NCBI RefSeq assembly: GCF_009497655.1
Contig: NZ_CP023317.1
Location: 3,749,501 to 3,813,500 of the forward strand
DNA length: 64,000 nucleotides
Source of the DNA: Priestia megaterium
GTDB taxonomy: Bacteria; Bacillota; Bacilli; Bacillales; Bacillaceae_H
Reading direction: 5' to 3'
Below, in pieces: positions 27,599 through 35,517 of this stretch. Made by a program: the position numbers and the translations under genes. Numbering within the stretch: the first letter of the stretch is position 1; each line of letters begins with the position of its first letter. Below the pieces are notes generated by a model. It ran no database searches, was not told the DNA's origin, and saw nothing but the letters and a program-made list of their open reading frames with translations.

Positions 27599-27839
27599 GA
27601 TCTTCTTCATCATTATTCTTCTCTTTAACTGGTGTTTTTCTATACACATGTATAAATACATTTCGTCTTTTCCATATTGTTAATACTGAAGGATCAATCC
27701 CTGCATTCACATGGTCGGTGACAGGTTCCGCATGAAAAGCCGTAAACCTAGCTTCACGAAGCATATAATAACAGAGGATGTATAAAACGAAAGCAGATAA
27801 ATACGGCGCATATAGAAAAAGATCGTGATAAAATTCCAT
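27567..27839 (-). CDS. mifM: MifM-like ribosome-arrest leader peptide for yidC2
   Basis: A 90-residue protein: one N-terminal membrane helix (about 8-26), a basic/hydrophobic stretch LTIWKRRNVFIHVYRK (53-68) and the acidic NDEED (76-80) ten residues before the end. B. subtilis MifM (95 residues) has the same plan: a YidC-dependent helix, an arrest-inducing segment and stalling at an acidic DEED patch. MifM stalls when the main YidC is limiting and so unmasks the start of yqjG. Here the next gene is a YidC2 whose ribosome binding site is sequestered by sequence just after the DEED codons. Overall sequence similarity to MifM is low, so the call rests on plan, context and RNA structure. The ATG at 27839 is preferred over a TTG at 27872. 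Confidence 0.75.
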   Translation of the reverse strand: MEFYHDLFLYAPYLSAFVLYILCYYMLREARFTAFHAEPVTDHVNAGIDPSVLTIWKRRNVFIHVYRKTPVKEKNNDEEDPFLLKNTSYI

Positions 27840-27975
27840 GTGCCAGCTCTCTTTCTGACTATAATAGTACAATCCAATATATGTAGTGTAGCATTTACGT
27901 TCCTGTTACACAACATCAACTTATCTCTTTGGCTGTTCTACGTATTACTTTTTAAAAAGTTTCATATTTAAGACA

Positions 27976-28012
27976 CAAAATTTGCTCACCATAAAATATG
28001 ATGAGCAAATCT
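27976..28012 (-). terminator. Terminator of the PTS operon
   Basis: On the minus strand TTTGCTCATCAT, loop, ATGGTGAGCAAA then TTTTG, about 40 bases after the EIIBC stop codon. Confidence 0.7.
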
Positions 28013-28050
28013 AATACCATTCTCTATTCTCGTATGCTTAGCGCTGGTTC

Positions 28051-29430
28051 TCAGTCTTCTTTTAGTTTCATGAACCACGTAACGCCGAATGCTACACCCA
28101 CAGAAATAATCATACCGATGATATAGTGAATTAAATTGCTCATACCAAGCGGTGCGGCGATTGCCATCATTGGAATACCTGTGAGTCCGTATGCATTGGC
28201 TACTACGTGCATAAGTACAACGTAGCCTCCCCCGGCTGCCCCGCCTATAGCCGCAGCAATAAATGGCTTGCGAAGCCGTAAATTGACGCCAAAGATAATC
28301 GGTTCTGTAATTCCTAAGAAAGAAGAAATAGCCGCCGGAATCGCAATTTTTTTCGTTTTGGCATTTTTCGTCTTAAAGTAAACAGCCAGCCCTGCTCCTC
28401 CTTGCGCTACATTCGCGCAGGCCCAAATAGGAAGTAAGAAGTTAACACCAATCTTCGGGTTAGCAAGCAGCCCTGCTTCAATAGCATGAAAACTATGCTG
28501 CAGGCCTGTTAATACAATGGTTGAATATAAGCCACCAAACAAAATTCCTGCAAACACTCCGGCTACATCGTATAGAGACTGAAGGCTAATGGAAATTAAA
28601 TCTCCAATATAGCGGCCGAAAGGACCAATAAACACAAGTGACACAAAGCCTGTAATAATAACAGTTAAAAAAGGCGTAACAAGTAAATCAACCGAATTCG
28701 GCACAATTTTCCGGAGTCCCTTTTCAATTTTGCTCATGACGTAGATAGCCAATAAAATCGGAACGACCGTACCTTGATAGCCAATCAGTGGAATACTTAA
28801 GCCAAACAAATCCATATATTCTGGCTTAGCATCTGCTAGTGTCCACGGATTTAATAACATCGGATGCGTTAAGATCCCTCCGATAACCGCTCCAAGATAA
28901 GGGTTCGAACCAAATTCTTTTGCAGCTGAAAACCCAATTAAAATCGGTAAAATGATAAATGCTGCGCCTGAGAACATATCCAACAACACAAACAACGCGC
29001 TATCTTCTGAGACCCAGTGGAACGCTTTCATCATTCCGAGCAGCCCCATTAGTAAACCACTGGCTACAATGGCTGGAATAATCGGAACAAAAATATTTGA
29101 AAGCATGCGGGCAAAGCGAGCAAATGGGTTCATTTTCTTTTTCATTTCTTCTTGATGATCCACTGGAGCAGCAGCCTCTTCAGCGCCTAATTCTTTAACA
29201 AAAGCAGCGTAAATTTTATTAACGAGACCGGTTCCAAAAATGATTTGAAACTGTCCTGAATTTGAAAAAGCCCCTTTTACATCTTCTATTTCATCCAAAC
29301 CTTTTTGATCGATTTTGCTTTCATCTCGAATAACGAGGCGCAAACGCGTAGCACAGTGCTGCGCACTAGCAATATTTTCTTTTCCTCCTAAAAGCGGAAC
29401 AAGTTTTTTAGCAATTTCTTTTACATCCAT
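28051..29430 (-). CDS. PTS sugar transporter EIIBC, sucrose type (SacP/SacX-like)
   Basis: A 459-residue PTS permease. The EIIB domain (about 1-85) has the phosphorylated Cys26 in AQHCATRLRLV; the EIIC domain (about 105-455) has ten membrane segments and the conserved GITEPIIFGVNLR block. It imports and phosphorylates a sugar; the sequence resembles sucrose EIIBC proteins, but no sucrose-6-phosphate hydrolase gene follows, so the substrate is only inferred. There is no EIIA domain; the separate EIIA gene 1 kb upstream can supply it. AAGGAGGAAG fixes the ATG at 29430. A RAT-terminator lies just upstream, so transcription depends on the antiterminator. Confidence 0.88.
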   Translation of the reverse strand: MDVKEIAKKLVPLLGGKENIASAQHCATRLRLVIRDESKIDQKGLDEIEDVKGAFSNSGQFQIIFGTGLVNKIYAAFVKELGAEEAAAPVDHQEEMKKKMNPFARFARMLSNIFVPIIPAIVASGLLMGLLGMMKAFHWVSEDSALFVLLDMFSGAAFIILPILIGFSAAKEFGSNPYLGAVIGGILTHPMLLNPWTLADAKPEYMDLFGLSIPLIGYQGTVVPILLAIYVMSKIEKGLRKIVPNSVDLLVTPFLTVIITGFVSLVFIGPFGRYIGDLISISLQSLYDVAGVFAGILFGGLYSTIVLTGLQHSFHAIEAGLLANPKIGVNFLLPIWACANVAQGGAGLAVYFKTKNAKTKKIAIPAAISSFLGITEPIIFGVNLRLRKPFIAAAIGGAAGGGYVVLMHVVANAYGLTGIPMMAIAAPLGMSNLIHYIIGMIISVGVAFGVTWFMKLKED

Positions 29431-29456
29431 CTTACTTCCTCCTTTTTGTATGTCAT

Positions 29457-29525
29457 AAAAAAAGCAAGACCTAAAATACACTTATAAAAGACATAGTTGT
29501 CCTTCATGCGCATTCTAGGTCTTGC
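29457..29525 (-). terminator. Conditional terminator before EIIBC
   Basis: Minus strand GCAAGACCTA and TTAGGTCTTGC arms around a 40-base loop, then seven T. The 5' arm overlaps the end of the RAT element, so antiterminator binding prevents the stem from forming. Confidence 0.88.
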
Positions 29526-29550
29526 CTGCTTTACCAGTCACAATCCCGAT
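29512..29550 (-). promoter_or_regulatory. Ribonucleic antiterminator (RAT) for a SacT/LicT-type protein
   Basis: The minus strand reads GGGATTGTGACTGG, TAAAGCA, GGCAAGACCTA, which matches the BglG/SacY/LicT RAT consensus (GGATTGTTACTG...GCAGGCAAAACCT) closely. It overlaps the conditional terminator and lies between the antiterminator gene and EIIBC, about 80 bases before the EIIBC start. Confidence 0.9.
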
Positions 29551-29608
29551 TATTCAATTAATACGCTTTCATTGTACTCAAAGCAGCAATATTCGTCAAT
29601 GCTTTTTT

Positions 29609-30436
29609 CTACATTCTTTGCTCTATTCGGCAAATGTGAAGCGTGATGTAGCCTAACTCCGCTTCTGGAAAATTAATGTCGTACTCATCTTTGACAAATT
29701 GCTTTATCGTTTCAGCACATTGATACGATTTTTTATATTTGACTTTTAATACGTCGAGCATCTCTTCATCCATCTCATGAAAAGGTTCATTTTGCGCTAA
29801 ACGATTTAACGCAAAGCGCAAGTGAGTCAGCAGACGCTGATAGGACATGCTGTTTTCATCAATCTCCATATTCAGCTCTTTTTTTATAATCGTAACCATT
29901 TCATTAATAATCGTTGTATTCATCATGAGCTGCTGCATTCCTGGTGAATTCAGTTTCGCCGTATGAATATGAAGCGCAATATATCCCGCTTCATCAATCG
30001 GCATCGTGATGTCTAACCTCTTTTTGATATGCTGAAGAGCCCACACTCCTATTGCATACTCAGGCTGATAGAGTGATTTAATTTCATTAAGCAATTTATT
30101 TTGGATGGAAATTCCGCGGGCTATCCTTTCGACAGCAAAGGATAAATGATCGCTCAAAGCAATATGCACATGATGACTTAGCGTAGCAGAAAGCTGCTGC
30201 TCAGCATACGAAATGATTTCTTCCGCCACTTGAATATGCTCTTCAGGAAGATTTTTTAATAGTTCTTGAAACTTTTCCTGTTCTTCTTTCATGACAAAGA
30301 CTTTCTCCACTTTTGCAGCATTAATAAGATCATTTTTACCTTTTTGAAAAGCGATGCCGGGACCCATCGCAATCTTTTCAACTCCGCCTTCCTTAAAGAC
30401 AACGGCGTTGTTATTTAACACTTTTAAAATCTTCAA
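29609..30436 (-). CDS. BglG-family transcription antiterminator (SacT/LicT type)
   Basis: A 275-residue antiterminator: N-terminal RNA-binding CAT domain (1-56, starts MKILKVLNNNAVVF) and two PTS regulation domains (about 65-170 and 172-275). The four conserved histidines are present: His97 and His156 in PRD1, His205 and His267 in PRD2. PTS phosphorylation of these switches RNA binding. The RAT sequence directly downstream is its obvious target, placing EIIBC under sugar-dependent antitermination. It follows the EIIA gene by 37 bases. Confidence 0.93.
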   Translation of the reverse strand: MKILKVLNNNAVVFKEGGVEKIAMGPGIAFQKGKNDLINAAKVEKVFVMKEEQEKFQELLKNLPEEHIQVAEEIISYAEQQLSATLSHHVHIALSDHLSFAVERIARGISIQNKLLNEIKSLYQPEYAIGVWALQHIKKRLDITMPIDEAGYIALHIHTAKLNSPGMQQLMMNTTIINEMVTIIKKELNMEIDENSMSYQRLLTHLRFALNRLAQNEPFHEMDEEMLDVLKVKYKKSYQCAETIKQFVKDEYDINFPEAELGYITLHICRIEQRM

Positions 30437-30473
30437 ATGCGCTCTCCTTTCTTAAAGGAAAAGGCCTTGCTTA

Positions 30474-30971
30474 TTACTTCATCGTTACTTTTGCACAAGC
30501 AGTTTCGCCTTTTTGAACCGTCCCTTGAGCCAAAATTTCGAAACTTTCACTTGCATCACTATTTGTAACAACAATTGGTGTGATAATGCTTTTCGCTTTT
30601 TCTTGAATAAGCGCTAAATCAAATGTAATAAGAGGTGTTCCTACACTTACTTTGTCACCTTGTGTTACGTGAGCTTCGAATCCTTCGCCTTCCATTGCCA
30701 CTGTTTCAAGGCCGATATGTATTAATACTTCTGTACCGGCTTCTGTTTTTAAGCCTACCGCATGTTTTGTATGAAAAAGCTGAACGACTTCCCCAGCAAC
30801 GGGTGAAACAACTTGTCCTTCTGAAGGTTCGATTGCAAAACCGTCTCCCATCATCTTCTGTGCGAACACTGGATCTGGCACTTCGCTGATTGGCAGGATA
30901 TTACCTGAAAGCGGAGCTAGAACGGTTGTTTCTTTTGATTTTGTCTTATTACCAAATAATTTTTTAAACAT
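30474..30971 (-). CDS. PTS EIIA component, glucose/crr type
   Basis: A 165-residue soluble EIIA of the Glc family, phosphorylated by HPr on His85 (VLIHIGLETV), with the second active-site His70 (FHTKHAVGL). It opens with the usual VLAPLSGNILPISEVPDPVF strand. In this operon it probably serves the EIIBC protein, which lacks an A domain. AAAGGGTG supports the ATG at 30971 (a GTG at 30980 is the alternative). First gene of the EIIA-antiterminator-EIIBC operon. Confidence 0.92.
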   Translation of the reverse strand: MFKKLFGNKTKSKETTVLAPLSGNILPISEVPDPVFAQKMMGDGFAIEPSEGQVVSPVAGEVVQLFHTKHAVGLKTEAGTEVLIHIGLETVAMEGEGFEAHVTQGDKVSVGTPLITFDLALIQEKAKSIITPIVVTNSDASESFEILAQGTVQKGETACAKVTMK

Positions 30972-31054
30972 CTCAATCACCCTTTTTTAGATTGTACTTG
31001 TAGCATACCCCAATGATTCTGCAGAAAAACTTCTCCTATCCTGATGGTACATTA

Positions 31055-31090
31055 ACATGGTCATTATTTAACCATGCTTTTTTTGTCTTG
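31055..31090 (+). terminator. Orphan hairpin with T run
   Basis: CATGGT, loop CATTATTTA, ACCATG followed by CTTTTTTT on the plus strand, upstream of the minus-strand PTS operon. No plus-strand gene precedes it; it may end antisense transcripts or serve as an operator-like palindrome. Confidence 0.45.
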
Positions 31091-31220
31091 TAAATAAAAA
31101 TGTATGCGTGTTTTCATAAGAAGTGCGTTCTCTATGCCGCACTTCATGTAACCCTTTATACATCTTTTGAAGGGTGGATATTAAATTTTAAACCTAAAAA
31201 AGAGGTTAAGACATAAACAA

Positions 31221-31534
31221 ATGAATCCAATCTAAAGACGAATAACTCGTATACATGAGCCGAACCGCTTTTGACACCGCAGTTGATTTCCGTGCACGAC
31301 TTCGCTTTCCGCGGGCGGATGCTGAGCCTCCTCGTCGCATACGCTCCTGTGGGGTCTCACCTATTCCGCTTTTCCCGCAGGAGTCTTCGGCTTGCCCTCC
31401 AATCAACTGCTAGAAAGACTTACAAACATGAAACCTACGTTCACCGTAACAAAAAAAACGAACCACTAATCAAACATCTTGATCAGTGGTTCGTTTTTCA
31501 CTTCGTCTAAAATCCTTTTGTCCCAGCCTCTTGA
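31221..31534 (-). repeat. Dispersed intergenic repeat, copy B (longest)
   Basis: Read on the minus strand: GAGGCTGGGACAAAAG, TTTTAGACGAAGTG, hairpin ACGAACCACTGATC/GATTAGTGGTTCGT with a T run, GTGAACGTAGGTTTCATG, a GC-rich block (GACTCCTGCGGGAAAAGCGG, GGTGAGACCCCACAGGAGCG), GAGGAGGCTCAGCATCCGCC, GGAAAGCGAAGTC, GGAAATCAAC and TTCGTCTTTAGATTGGA. Blocks are shared in order with 10755-10986. It lies directly after the azoreductase stop codon and includes a functional-looking terminator. Open frames inside are not considered genes. Confidence 0.85.
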
Positions 31535-31536
31535 GA

Positions 31537-32163
31537 TTAGAACGTTGACGCAACTTCTTTTGCTTTTTCAGATGCTTTTGCTAGAATATTGTCTGCTTCT
31601 GCTGGCGTGTAAGCCATGCCTTCTGCAACAACCAGTTGGAAATCTTGAACACCAATGAATCCCATTACTGTACGTAAATAGCTTTGAGTAAATTCTAGCT
31701 CTGCCGCAGGGCCTTCTGAATACACGCCTCCACGAGCTTCTAGTAATACTACCTTTTTATCTGAAGCTAATCCTACTGGACCATTTTCAGTATATTTAAA
31801 CGTTTTTCCTGCAATTAAAATGTTATCAATATATGCTTTCATTAGTGGAGGGAAACTTAAGTTCCACATTGGAGCTGAGAAAATAACTTTGTCAGCTTGT
31901 AAAAACTGCTCTACTAATTCACCCATACGCGTTACTTTTTCTAACTCAACAGCTGATAATTCTTCACCAGCTCCAGCTTTTCCCCATGCTGCTAAAACAT
32001 CTCCATCGATGAATGGAACTGTTTCTTTATACAGATCAAGCGTTGTCACTGTATCAGTCGGGTTTGCTGTTTTATACTCATCTAAGAAAACCTGTGCTAA
32101 ACGAGTTGAAAATGATGCTTCATCAACCTGTGGATTTACTTTTACATATAATACATTTGCCAT
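31537..32163 (-). CDS. azoR: FMN-dependent NADH-azoreductase
   Basis: A 208-residue flavodoxin-fold enzyme. It opens with the family's ANVLYVKVNPQ strand and has PMWNLSFPPLMKAYIDN (FMN/quinone site) and the LLEARGGVYS loop. It reduces quinones and azo compounds with NADH by two-electron transfer. B. subtilis homologues AzoR1/AzoR2 protect against catechol and quinone stress and are controlled by YodB and MhqR. TAGGAGATG fixes the ATG at 32163. Two MhqR-like boxes lie just upstream. Confidence 0.93.
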   Translation of the reverse strand: MANVLYVKVNPQVDEASFSTRLAQVFLDEYKTANPTDTVTTLDLYKETVPFIDGDVLAAWGKAGAGEELSAVELEKVTRMGELVEQFLQADKVIFSAPMWNLSFPPLMKAYIDNILIAGKTFKYTENGPVGLASDKKVVLLEARGGVYSEGPAAELEFTQSYLRTVMGFIGVQDFQLVVAEGMAYTPAEADNILAKASEKAKEVASTF

Positions 32164-32190
32164 AAATGTCATCTCCTAAAAAGTGTATAT

Positions 32191-32210
32191 TATTATCAAT
32201 TCGAGATATT
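32191..32210 (-). promoter_or_regulatory. MhqR-like operator, proximal half-match
   Basis: Minus strand TATCTCGAATTGATAATA, matching the left half and core of the B. subtilis MhqR box (ATCTCGAATTCGAGAT, recalled from memory), 28 bases before the azoR start. Confidence 0.5.
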
Positions 32211-32220
32211 ACTAAACAAA

Positions 32221-32240
32221 TTATCTTTAATTCGAGATTT
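32221..32240 (-). promoter_or_regulatory. MhqR-like operator upstream of azoR
   Basis: Minus strand ATCTCGAATTAAAGAT is an inverted repeat (ATCT...AGAT) with the MhqR core CGAATT. It repeats the box 30 bases downstream, in the same orientation, which supports binding of a dimeric MarR-type repressor. Confidence 0.65.
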
Positions 32241-32280
32241 ATTATATAACGTCATTTTTTATGCGTCAACCTTTTCGCAC

Positions 32281-32306
32281 AAAAAAACTCCGCAAGCGGA
32301 GTTTTA
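32281..32306 (-). terminator. Terminator after the Gly/Pro-rich gene
   Basis: AAAACTCCGC, loop TTGC fold, GCGGAGTTTTTTT on the minus strand at the stop codon. Confidence 0.85.
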
Positions 32307-32759
32307 TACACATTGAAATTCTCGAATTTGATTCACATCTACCCCAGCATACACCCAGAAAGATCCTGTCCAGCGATATCCTGCAACTGAGCGTCTGCCT
32401 ACAAAGGTTGGGTAAAACCAGTAAGGTCGACCATTTCTCGGCCATATATAGGTGTATCGGTATAGGCATCCTGAAATAGCGCCTGGATCAACAGCATAAA
32501 GTGATGGACCTCCTGAACCTAGCTTTGGTGCAGGTGTAAAACCTGGCGGCGGACTTGAAGGCGGCTGCGCTCCTCCCTGCGGCGGAAACCCTTGGCCCCC
32601 TCCTCCAGGTGGCGATGGTGGAAAGCCTTGACCTCCTCCTCCAGGTGGCGGCGGCGGAAAGCCCTGACCTCCTCCTCCAGGTGGAAACGACGGAAACCCT
32701 TGGCCTCCTCCAGGTGGAAACAAATTTTGAAAACGTGGATCGTATTGATATGGATACAT
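32304..32759 (-). CDS. Gly/Pro-rich repeat protein with conserved C-terminal domain
   Basis: A 151-residue protein. Residues 12-70 are four to five near-perfect copies of a 13-residue unit built on FPPGGGGQGFP, encoded by direct DNA repeats at about 32580-32715. The C-terminal 65 residues (SLYAVDPGAISGCLYRYTYI, then WPRNGRPYWFYPTFVG) are non-repetitive and rich in tyrosine and tryptophan, as in several short Bacillus surface or spore proteins. No signal peptide is seen. GGGGGAG fixes the ATG at 32759. Copy number of the repeat may vary between strains. Confidence 0.75.
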   Translation of the reverse strand: MYPYQYDPRFQNLFPPGGGQGFPSFPPGGGGQGFPPPPPGGGGQGFPPSPPGGGGQGFPPQGGAQPPSSPPPGFTPAPKLGSGGPSLYAVDPGAISGCLYRYTYIWPRNGRPYWFYPTFVGRRSVAGYRWTGSFWVYAGVDVNQIREFQCV

Positions 32760-32919
32760 ACGCACTCCCCCTTTATAATGCTTGCTACGTTACAATATGC
32801 ATCATAATGAAGATAGGTGAATGTCTACTTTTACCTTCTATAGACTAATTGAACGATGTCAAACTTGGTAAGCTTAAAGAGGAGCCTTATGGGAGAAAGT
32901 AATAAATCCAACACGGAAA

Positions 32920-33465
32920 CTACTTGCGTGTTGGATCTGCTTGCGGAAAATACTTTTCAATAAAATTATACAGCCAAAATACGGTAATCAAAATAGGCGC
33001 TATCAGAAAAGGATGTTGAACCCACATTTTCACCAGTACCTTTTCAAATGACGGAATCGATTTTAACACTTGAAATAACGAGCTTCCGCTAAAAATAACG
33101 CTCGTTCCTATCAATAAAAAAGACAGCGAGTTAAATTGATCTATCCACATACTCATAGAGATATAAAAACTAACACTCGTTCCTATGCCCCCCATTATTC
33201 CGCTTAAAATACTTTTTACCGAAAAAGGAATCCCCACAAACCATCCGGCTCCTAGTCCTGCACACCCTGCTAAAATGCTAGAAAAAAGCAGCGGCTGCTC
33301 AAGCCAGAGACATGCATTCACTCCAACCACTAAGGTAACATGTATTCCTACGTGAAGGGAAATTCTTTTGCCAACAGGCTCTGAAACATAATGATGGTAG
33401 CGCCCGCTATAAAAAATTGTCCACCATAATAATAAAAATGCTGTCAAACTTGCCCCTATAATCAT
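32920..33465 (-). CDS. Integral membrane protein of unknown function
   Basis: About 181 residues with five to six hydrophobic segments and a short polar C-terminus (KYFPQADPTRK). A GRYHHYVSEPVGKR loop follows the first helix. AGAGGTG precedes the ATG at 33465. It is monocistronic and I recognise no family. Confidence 0.7.
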   Translation of the reverse strand: MIIGASLTAFLLLWWTIFYSGRYHHYVSEPVGKRISLHVGIHVTLVVGVNACLWLEQPLLFSSILAGCAGLGAGWFVGIPFSVKSILSGIMGGIGTSVSFYISMSMWIDQFNSLSFLLIGTSVIFSGSSLFQVLKSIPSFEKVLVKMWVQHPFLIAPILITVFWLYNFIEKYFPQADPTRK

Positions 33466-34131
33466 AAACACACCTCTCTACGTTATGATTCTATTAATCT
33501 CTATCTATTATTTTCCTAATATCCTGTGTCTCTTATTCGGTAATCTACCCCATGCCTTCCATACGTTCATCAGTAAGAAAGTAGACTATGACTGTTTACT
33601 TGTAGGGAGCTAAGAAGTTGAATGTCTGCATGTAGAAAAAGATAGTGTAGAACACTTTCTCTTACCTTTACTATTATTCATATGTATAGCTTGCTAGATT
33701 TAGTCCTCGCAGTTTAGAATTTTTCAGTCGTTCATATGAAACTATTTGCCCCTTTCTTTCGTTATATATATACACGTTTCTTTATCTTTTCACGTGCAAA
33801 AAAAGATAAATTCCTATAGTATGTTTTCATATTAACCTTTAAGGAGATAAAGAAGATGAATTGAATCAATCCTTACAAATAGAGTTTTTAGAAAAAAGAA
33901 ATTGTTATCATTTCTCCTATTTATGTTATAGAATAATTCATGTATAATAAAAGGCTGTATGGTAACGCAGCTTGCGACATATCTTTTCTTACTTTTAGCA
34001 AGTCTATATTCAAAGCAAAAACTGCAAAGCGGGGTTAGTGCGACTCTTCATTAATCGACTTTGCATTAAAAACCAGCATTTTTCTTTTATCATAAAGAAA
34101 GAATGAGATTTAATAGTGACAGGTGAATAAT
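33466..34131. other. Long AT-rich intergenic region before rodA
   Basis: About 660 bases without a convincing gene. A strong AAGGAG at 33840 is followed by ATG-AAT-TGA, a two-codon frame; an overlapping TTG frame of 28 codons has poor spacing. Near the end TGCAAAG (34024) and CTTTGCA (34066) form a weak stem. The stretch probably holds the rodA promoter and a long leader; I see nothing more definite. Confidence 0.5.
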
Positions 34132-35298
34132 ATGGGTGAAAATCAAAGAAATGTTAGTAGATTTGACTGGAACTTGGCTTTCCTAATCTTCCTATTGTTT
34201 TGCGTAAGCGTTGTGGCAATCCATAGTGCTGAAAAAATTGGGCAGTATGATAAGAACTTCGTAGCGCAACAAGTTGTTTTTTATATTATTGGAATGGTGA
34301 TTATAGGATTTGTCATGCGTTTTGACTCCGATCAGCTTCAAAAGCTAACGTGGGTTTTTTATGGATTTGGGAACTTTTTATTGCTTCTTTTACTAGTGGC
34401 TCCTTCAAGTATTGCCAGAGAAATTAACGGGGCAAAAAGTTGGTTCACACTTCCCGGCTTCTCGTTGCAGCCATCAGAGTTTATGAAAGTGTTTTTGATT
34501 ATCACACTGAGTACGGTCATTGTTAAACACAATGAAAAATATCGTATCCGAACAGTAAGAGAAGACTTTTTACTGCTTGGTAAACTAGGCGCTGTACTTG
34601 CTTTACCTTTATTGTTAATCATGCAGCAGCCTGACTTAGGTACCGCTCTTGTGTTCTTAGCAATCACAGTTGGACTTGTATTTGTTTCAGGCGTAAGCTG
34701 GAAAATCATCGCGCCTGCATTTTTAGGTATTACAGCGGTTGGTTCTGTTATTTTGGGACTTGTTGTTTATGCACCTAACTTATTAGAAAAGTATTTAGGG
34801 GTTAAGCAATACCAATTTGGACGTATTTATTCTTGGCTTGATCCTGAGTCGTATAGTTCCGGAGAGGGCTATCATTTAAAGAAATCGTTAGATGCGATTG
34901 GGTCAGGAATGGTAAACGGTAAAGGGATCGGAAATGGAGTTGTCTATTTGCCAGAAGGACAGACCGACTTTATTTTTGCGGTTATTGGAGAAGAGTTTGG
35001 CTTTATAGGCGCCAGCATTGTTATTAGTCTTTTCTTCGTACTCGTTTATTACTTGATCAAGCTAGGGCTTGAAACAAAAAATGAATTCAATTCTTACTTA
35101 TGTGTAGGCGTTATTTCAATGCTTACGTTCCACGTATTTCAAAATATCGGTATGACCATTCAAGTCTTACCTATTACCGGAATTCCACTTCCTTTTATTT
35201 CATATGGAGGTAGTTCACTGATGGGGAACATGTTTGCAATGGGTCTGATGTTTGGAATCTCATGGCATCACAAACGCTATATGTTTGGAAATGATTAA
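34132..35298 (+). CDS. rodA: Peptidoglycan polymerase RodA (SEDS family)
   Basis: A 388-residue SEDS protein with ten membrane helices. The family signatures are GAKSWFTLPGFSLQPSEFMK, QPDLGTALVF and the C-terminal GIPLPFISYGGSS; the catalytic Asp of the extracellular loop lies in the YSWLDPE region. It polymerises glycan strands for side-wall elongation with a class A/B PBP. Length and features match B. subtilis RodA better than FtsW or SpoVE. The start at 34132 is served by AGGTGA. A terminator follows directly. Confidence 0.9.
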   Translation: MGENQRNVSRFDWNLAFLIFLLFCVSVVAIHSAEKIGQYDKNFVAQQVVFYIIGMVIIGFVMRFDSDQLQKLTWVFYGFGNFLLLLLLVAPSSIAREINGAKSWFTLPGFSLQPSEFMKVFLIITLSTVIVKHNEKYRIRTVREDFLLLGKLGAVLALPLLLIMQQPDLGTALVFLAITVGLVFVSGVSWKIIAPAFLGITAVGSVILGLVVYAPNLLEKYLGVKQYQFGRIYSWLDPESYSSGEGYHLKKSLDAIGSGMVNGKGIGNGVVYLPEGQTDFIFAVIGEEFGFIGASIVISLFFVLVYYLIKLGLETKNEFNSYLCVGVISMLTFHVFQNIGMTIQVLPITGIPLPFISYGGSSLMGNMFAMGLMFGISWHHKRYMFGND

Positions 35299-35323
35299 AG
35301 AGAGACAATGGTCTCTCTTTTTT
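35298..35323 (+). terminator. Terminator after rodA
   Basis: AAGAGAGAC, loop AATG, GTCTCTCTTTTTT. Confidence 0.9.
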
Positions 35324-35355
35324 CTTTTATCTCCCTATTAAGCATGCTACAATAA

Positions 35356-35369
35356 AGAAAACGCTTTCA
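35356..35369 (+). promoter_or_regulatory. Catabolite response element (cre)
   Basis: AGAAAACGCTTTCA matches the CcpA consensus TGWAANCGNTNWCA at 13 of 14 positions. It lies three bases after a TACAAT -10-like hexamer and 28 bases before the ATG of a small gene, where CcpA would block transcription when glucose is present. Confidence 0.65.
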
Positions 35370-35397
35370 AAATCTGTTTTAAAAGGAGTAGATATGC

Positions 35398-35517
35398 ATG
35401 CTTGATTACCAATATCGTCGCAAAGCCTATGCTATTTTGTTAAAACAGACATCCGCACCTTCATCTACAACTTCTTTTTCCACCTGGCTCATACAGCTAC
35501 TAAAACGAAACAAGTAA
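35398..35517 (+). CDS. Small basic protein, 39 residues, with cre-type control
   Basis: The ATG follows AAAAGGAG at nine bases. The product has a basic N-terminus (QYRRKAYAILLKQ), a serine/threonine stretch (residues 19-29) and an amphipathic C-terminus (TWLIQLLKRNK). It carries its own promoter-like sequence, a cre site and a strong terminator, so it is a complete transcription unit. Function unknown; a small regulator or membrane-associated peptide is possible. Confidence 0.65.
   Translation: MLDYQYRRKAYAILLKQTSAPSSTTSFSTWLIQLLKRNK

Noticed and set aside
31206-31510. Open frames on both strands in repeat copy B
   Set aside because: They follow the GC-rich repeat blocks, lack ribosome binding sites and share no protein sequence with copy A.
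32555-32848. Repetitive plus-strand frames over the Gly/Pro gene
   Set aside because: Mirror readings of the 39-base DNA repeats; the minus strand has the proper start, ribosome binding site and terminator.
33857-33943. Short frame after AAGGAGATAAAGAAG
   Set aside because: The ATG is followed by a stop after one codon; the alternative TTG frame is badly spaced. It could be a relic or a minimal leader but nothing supports either.
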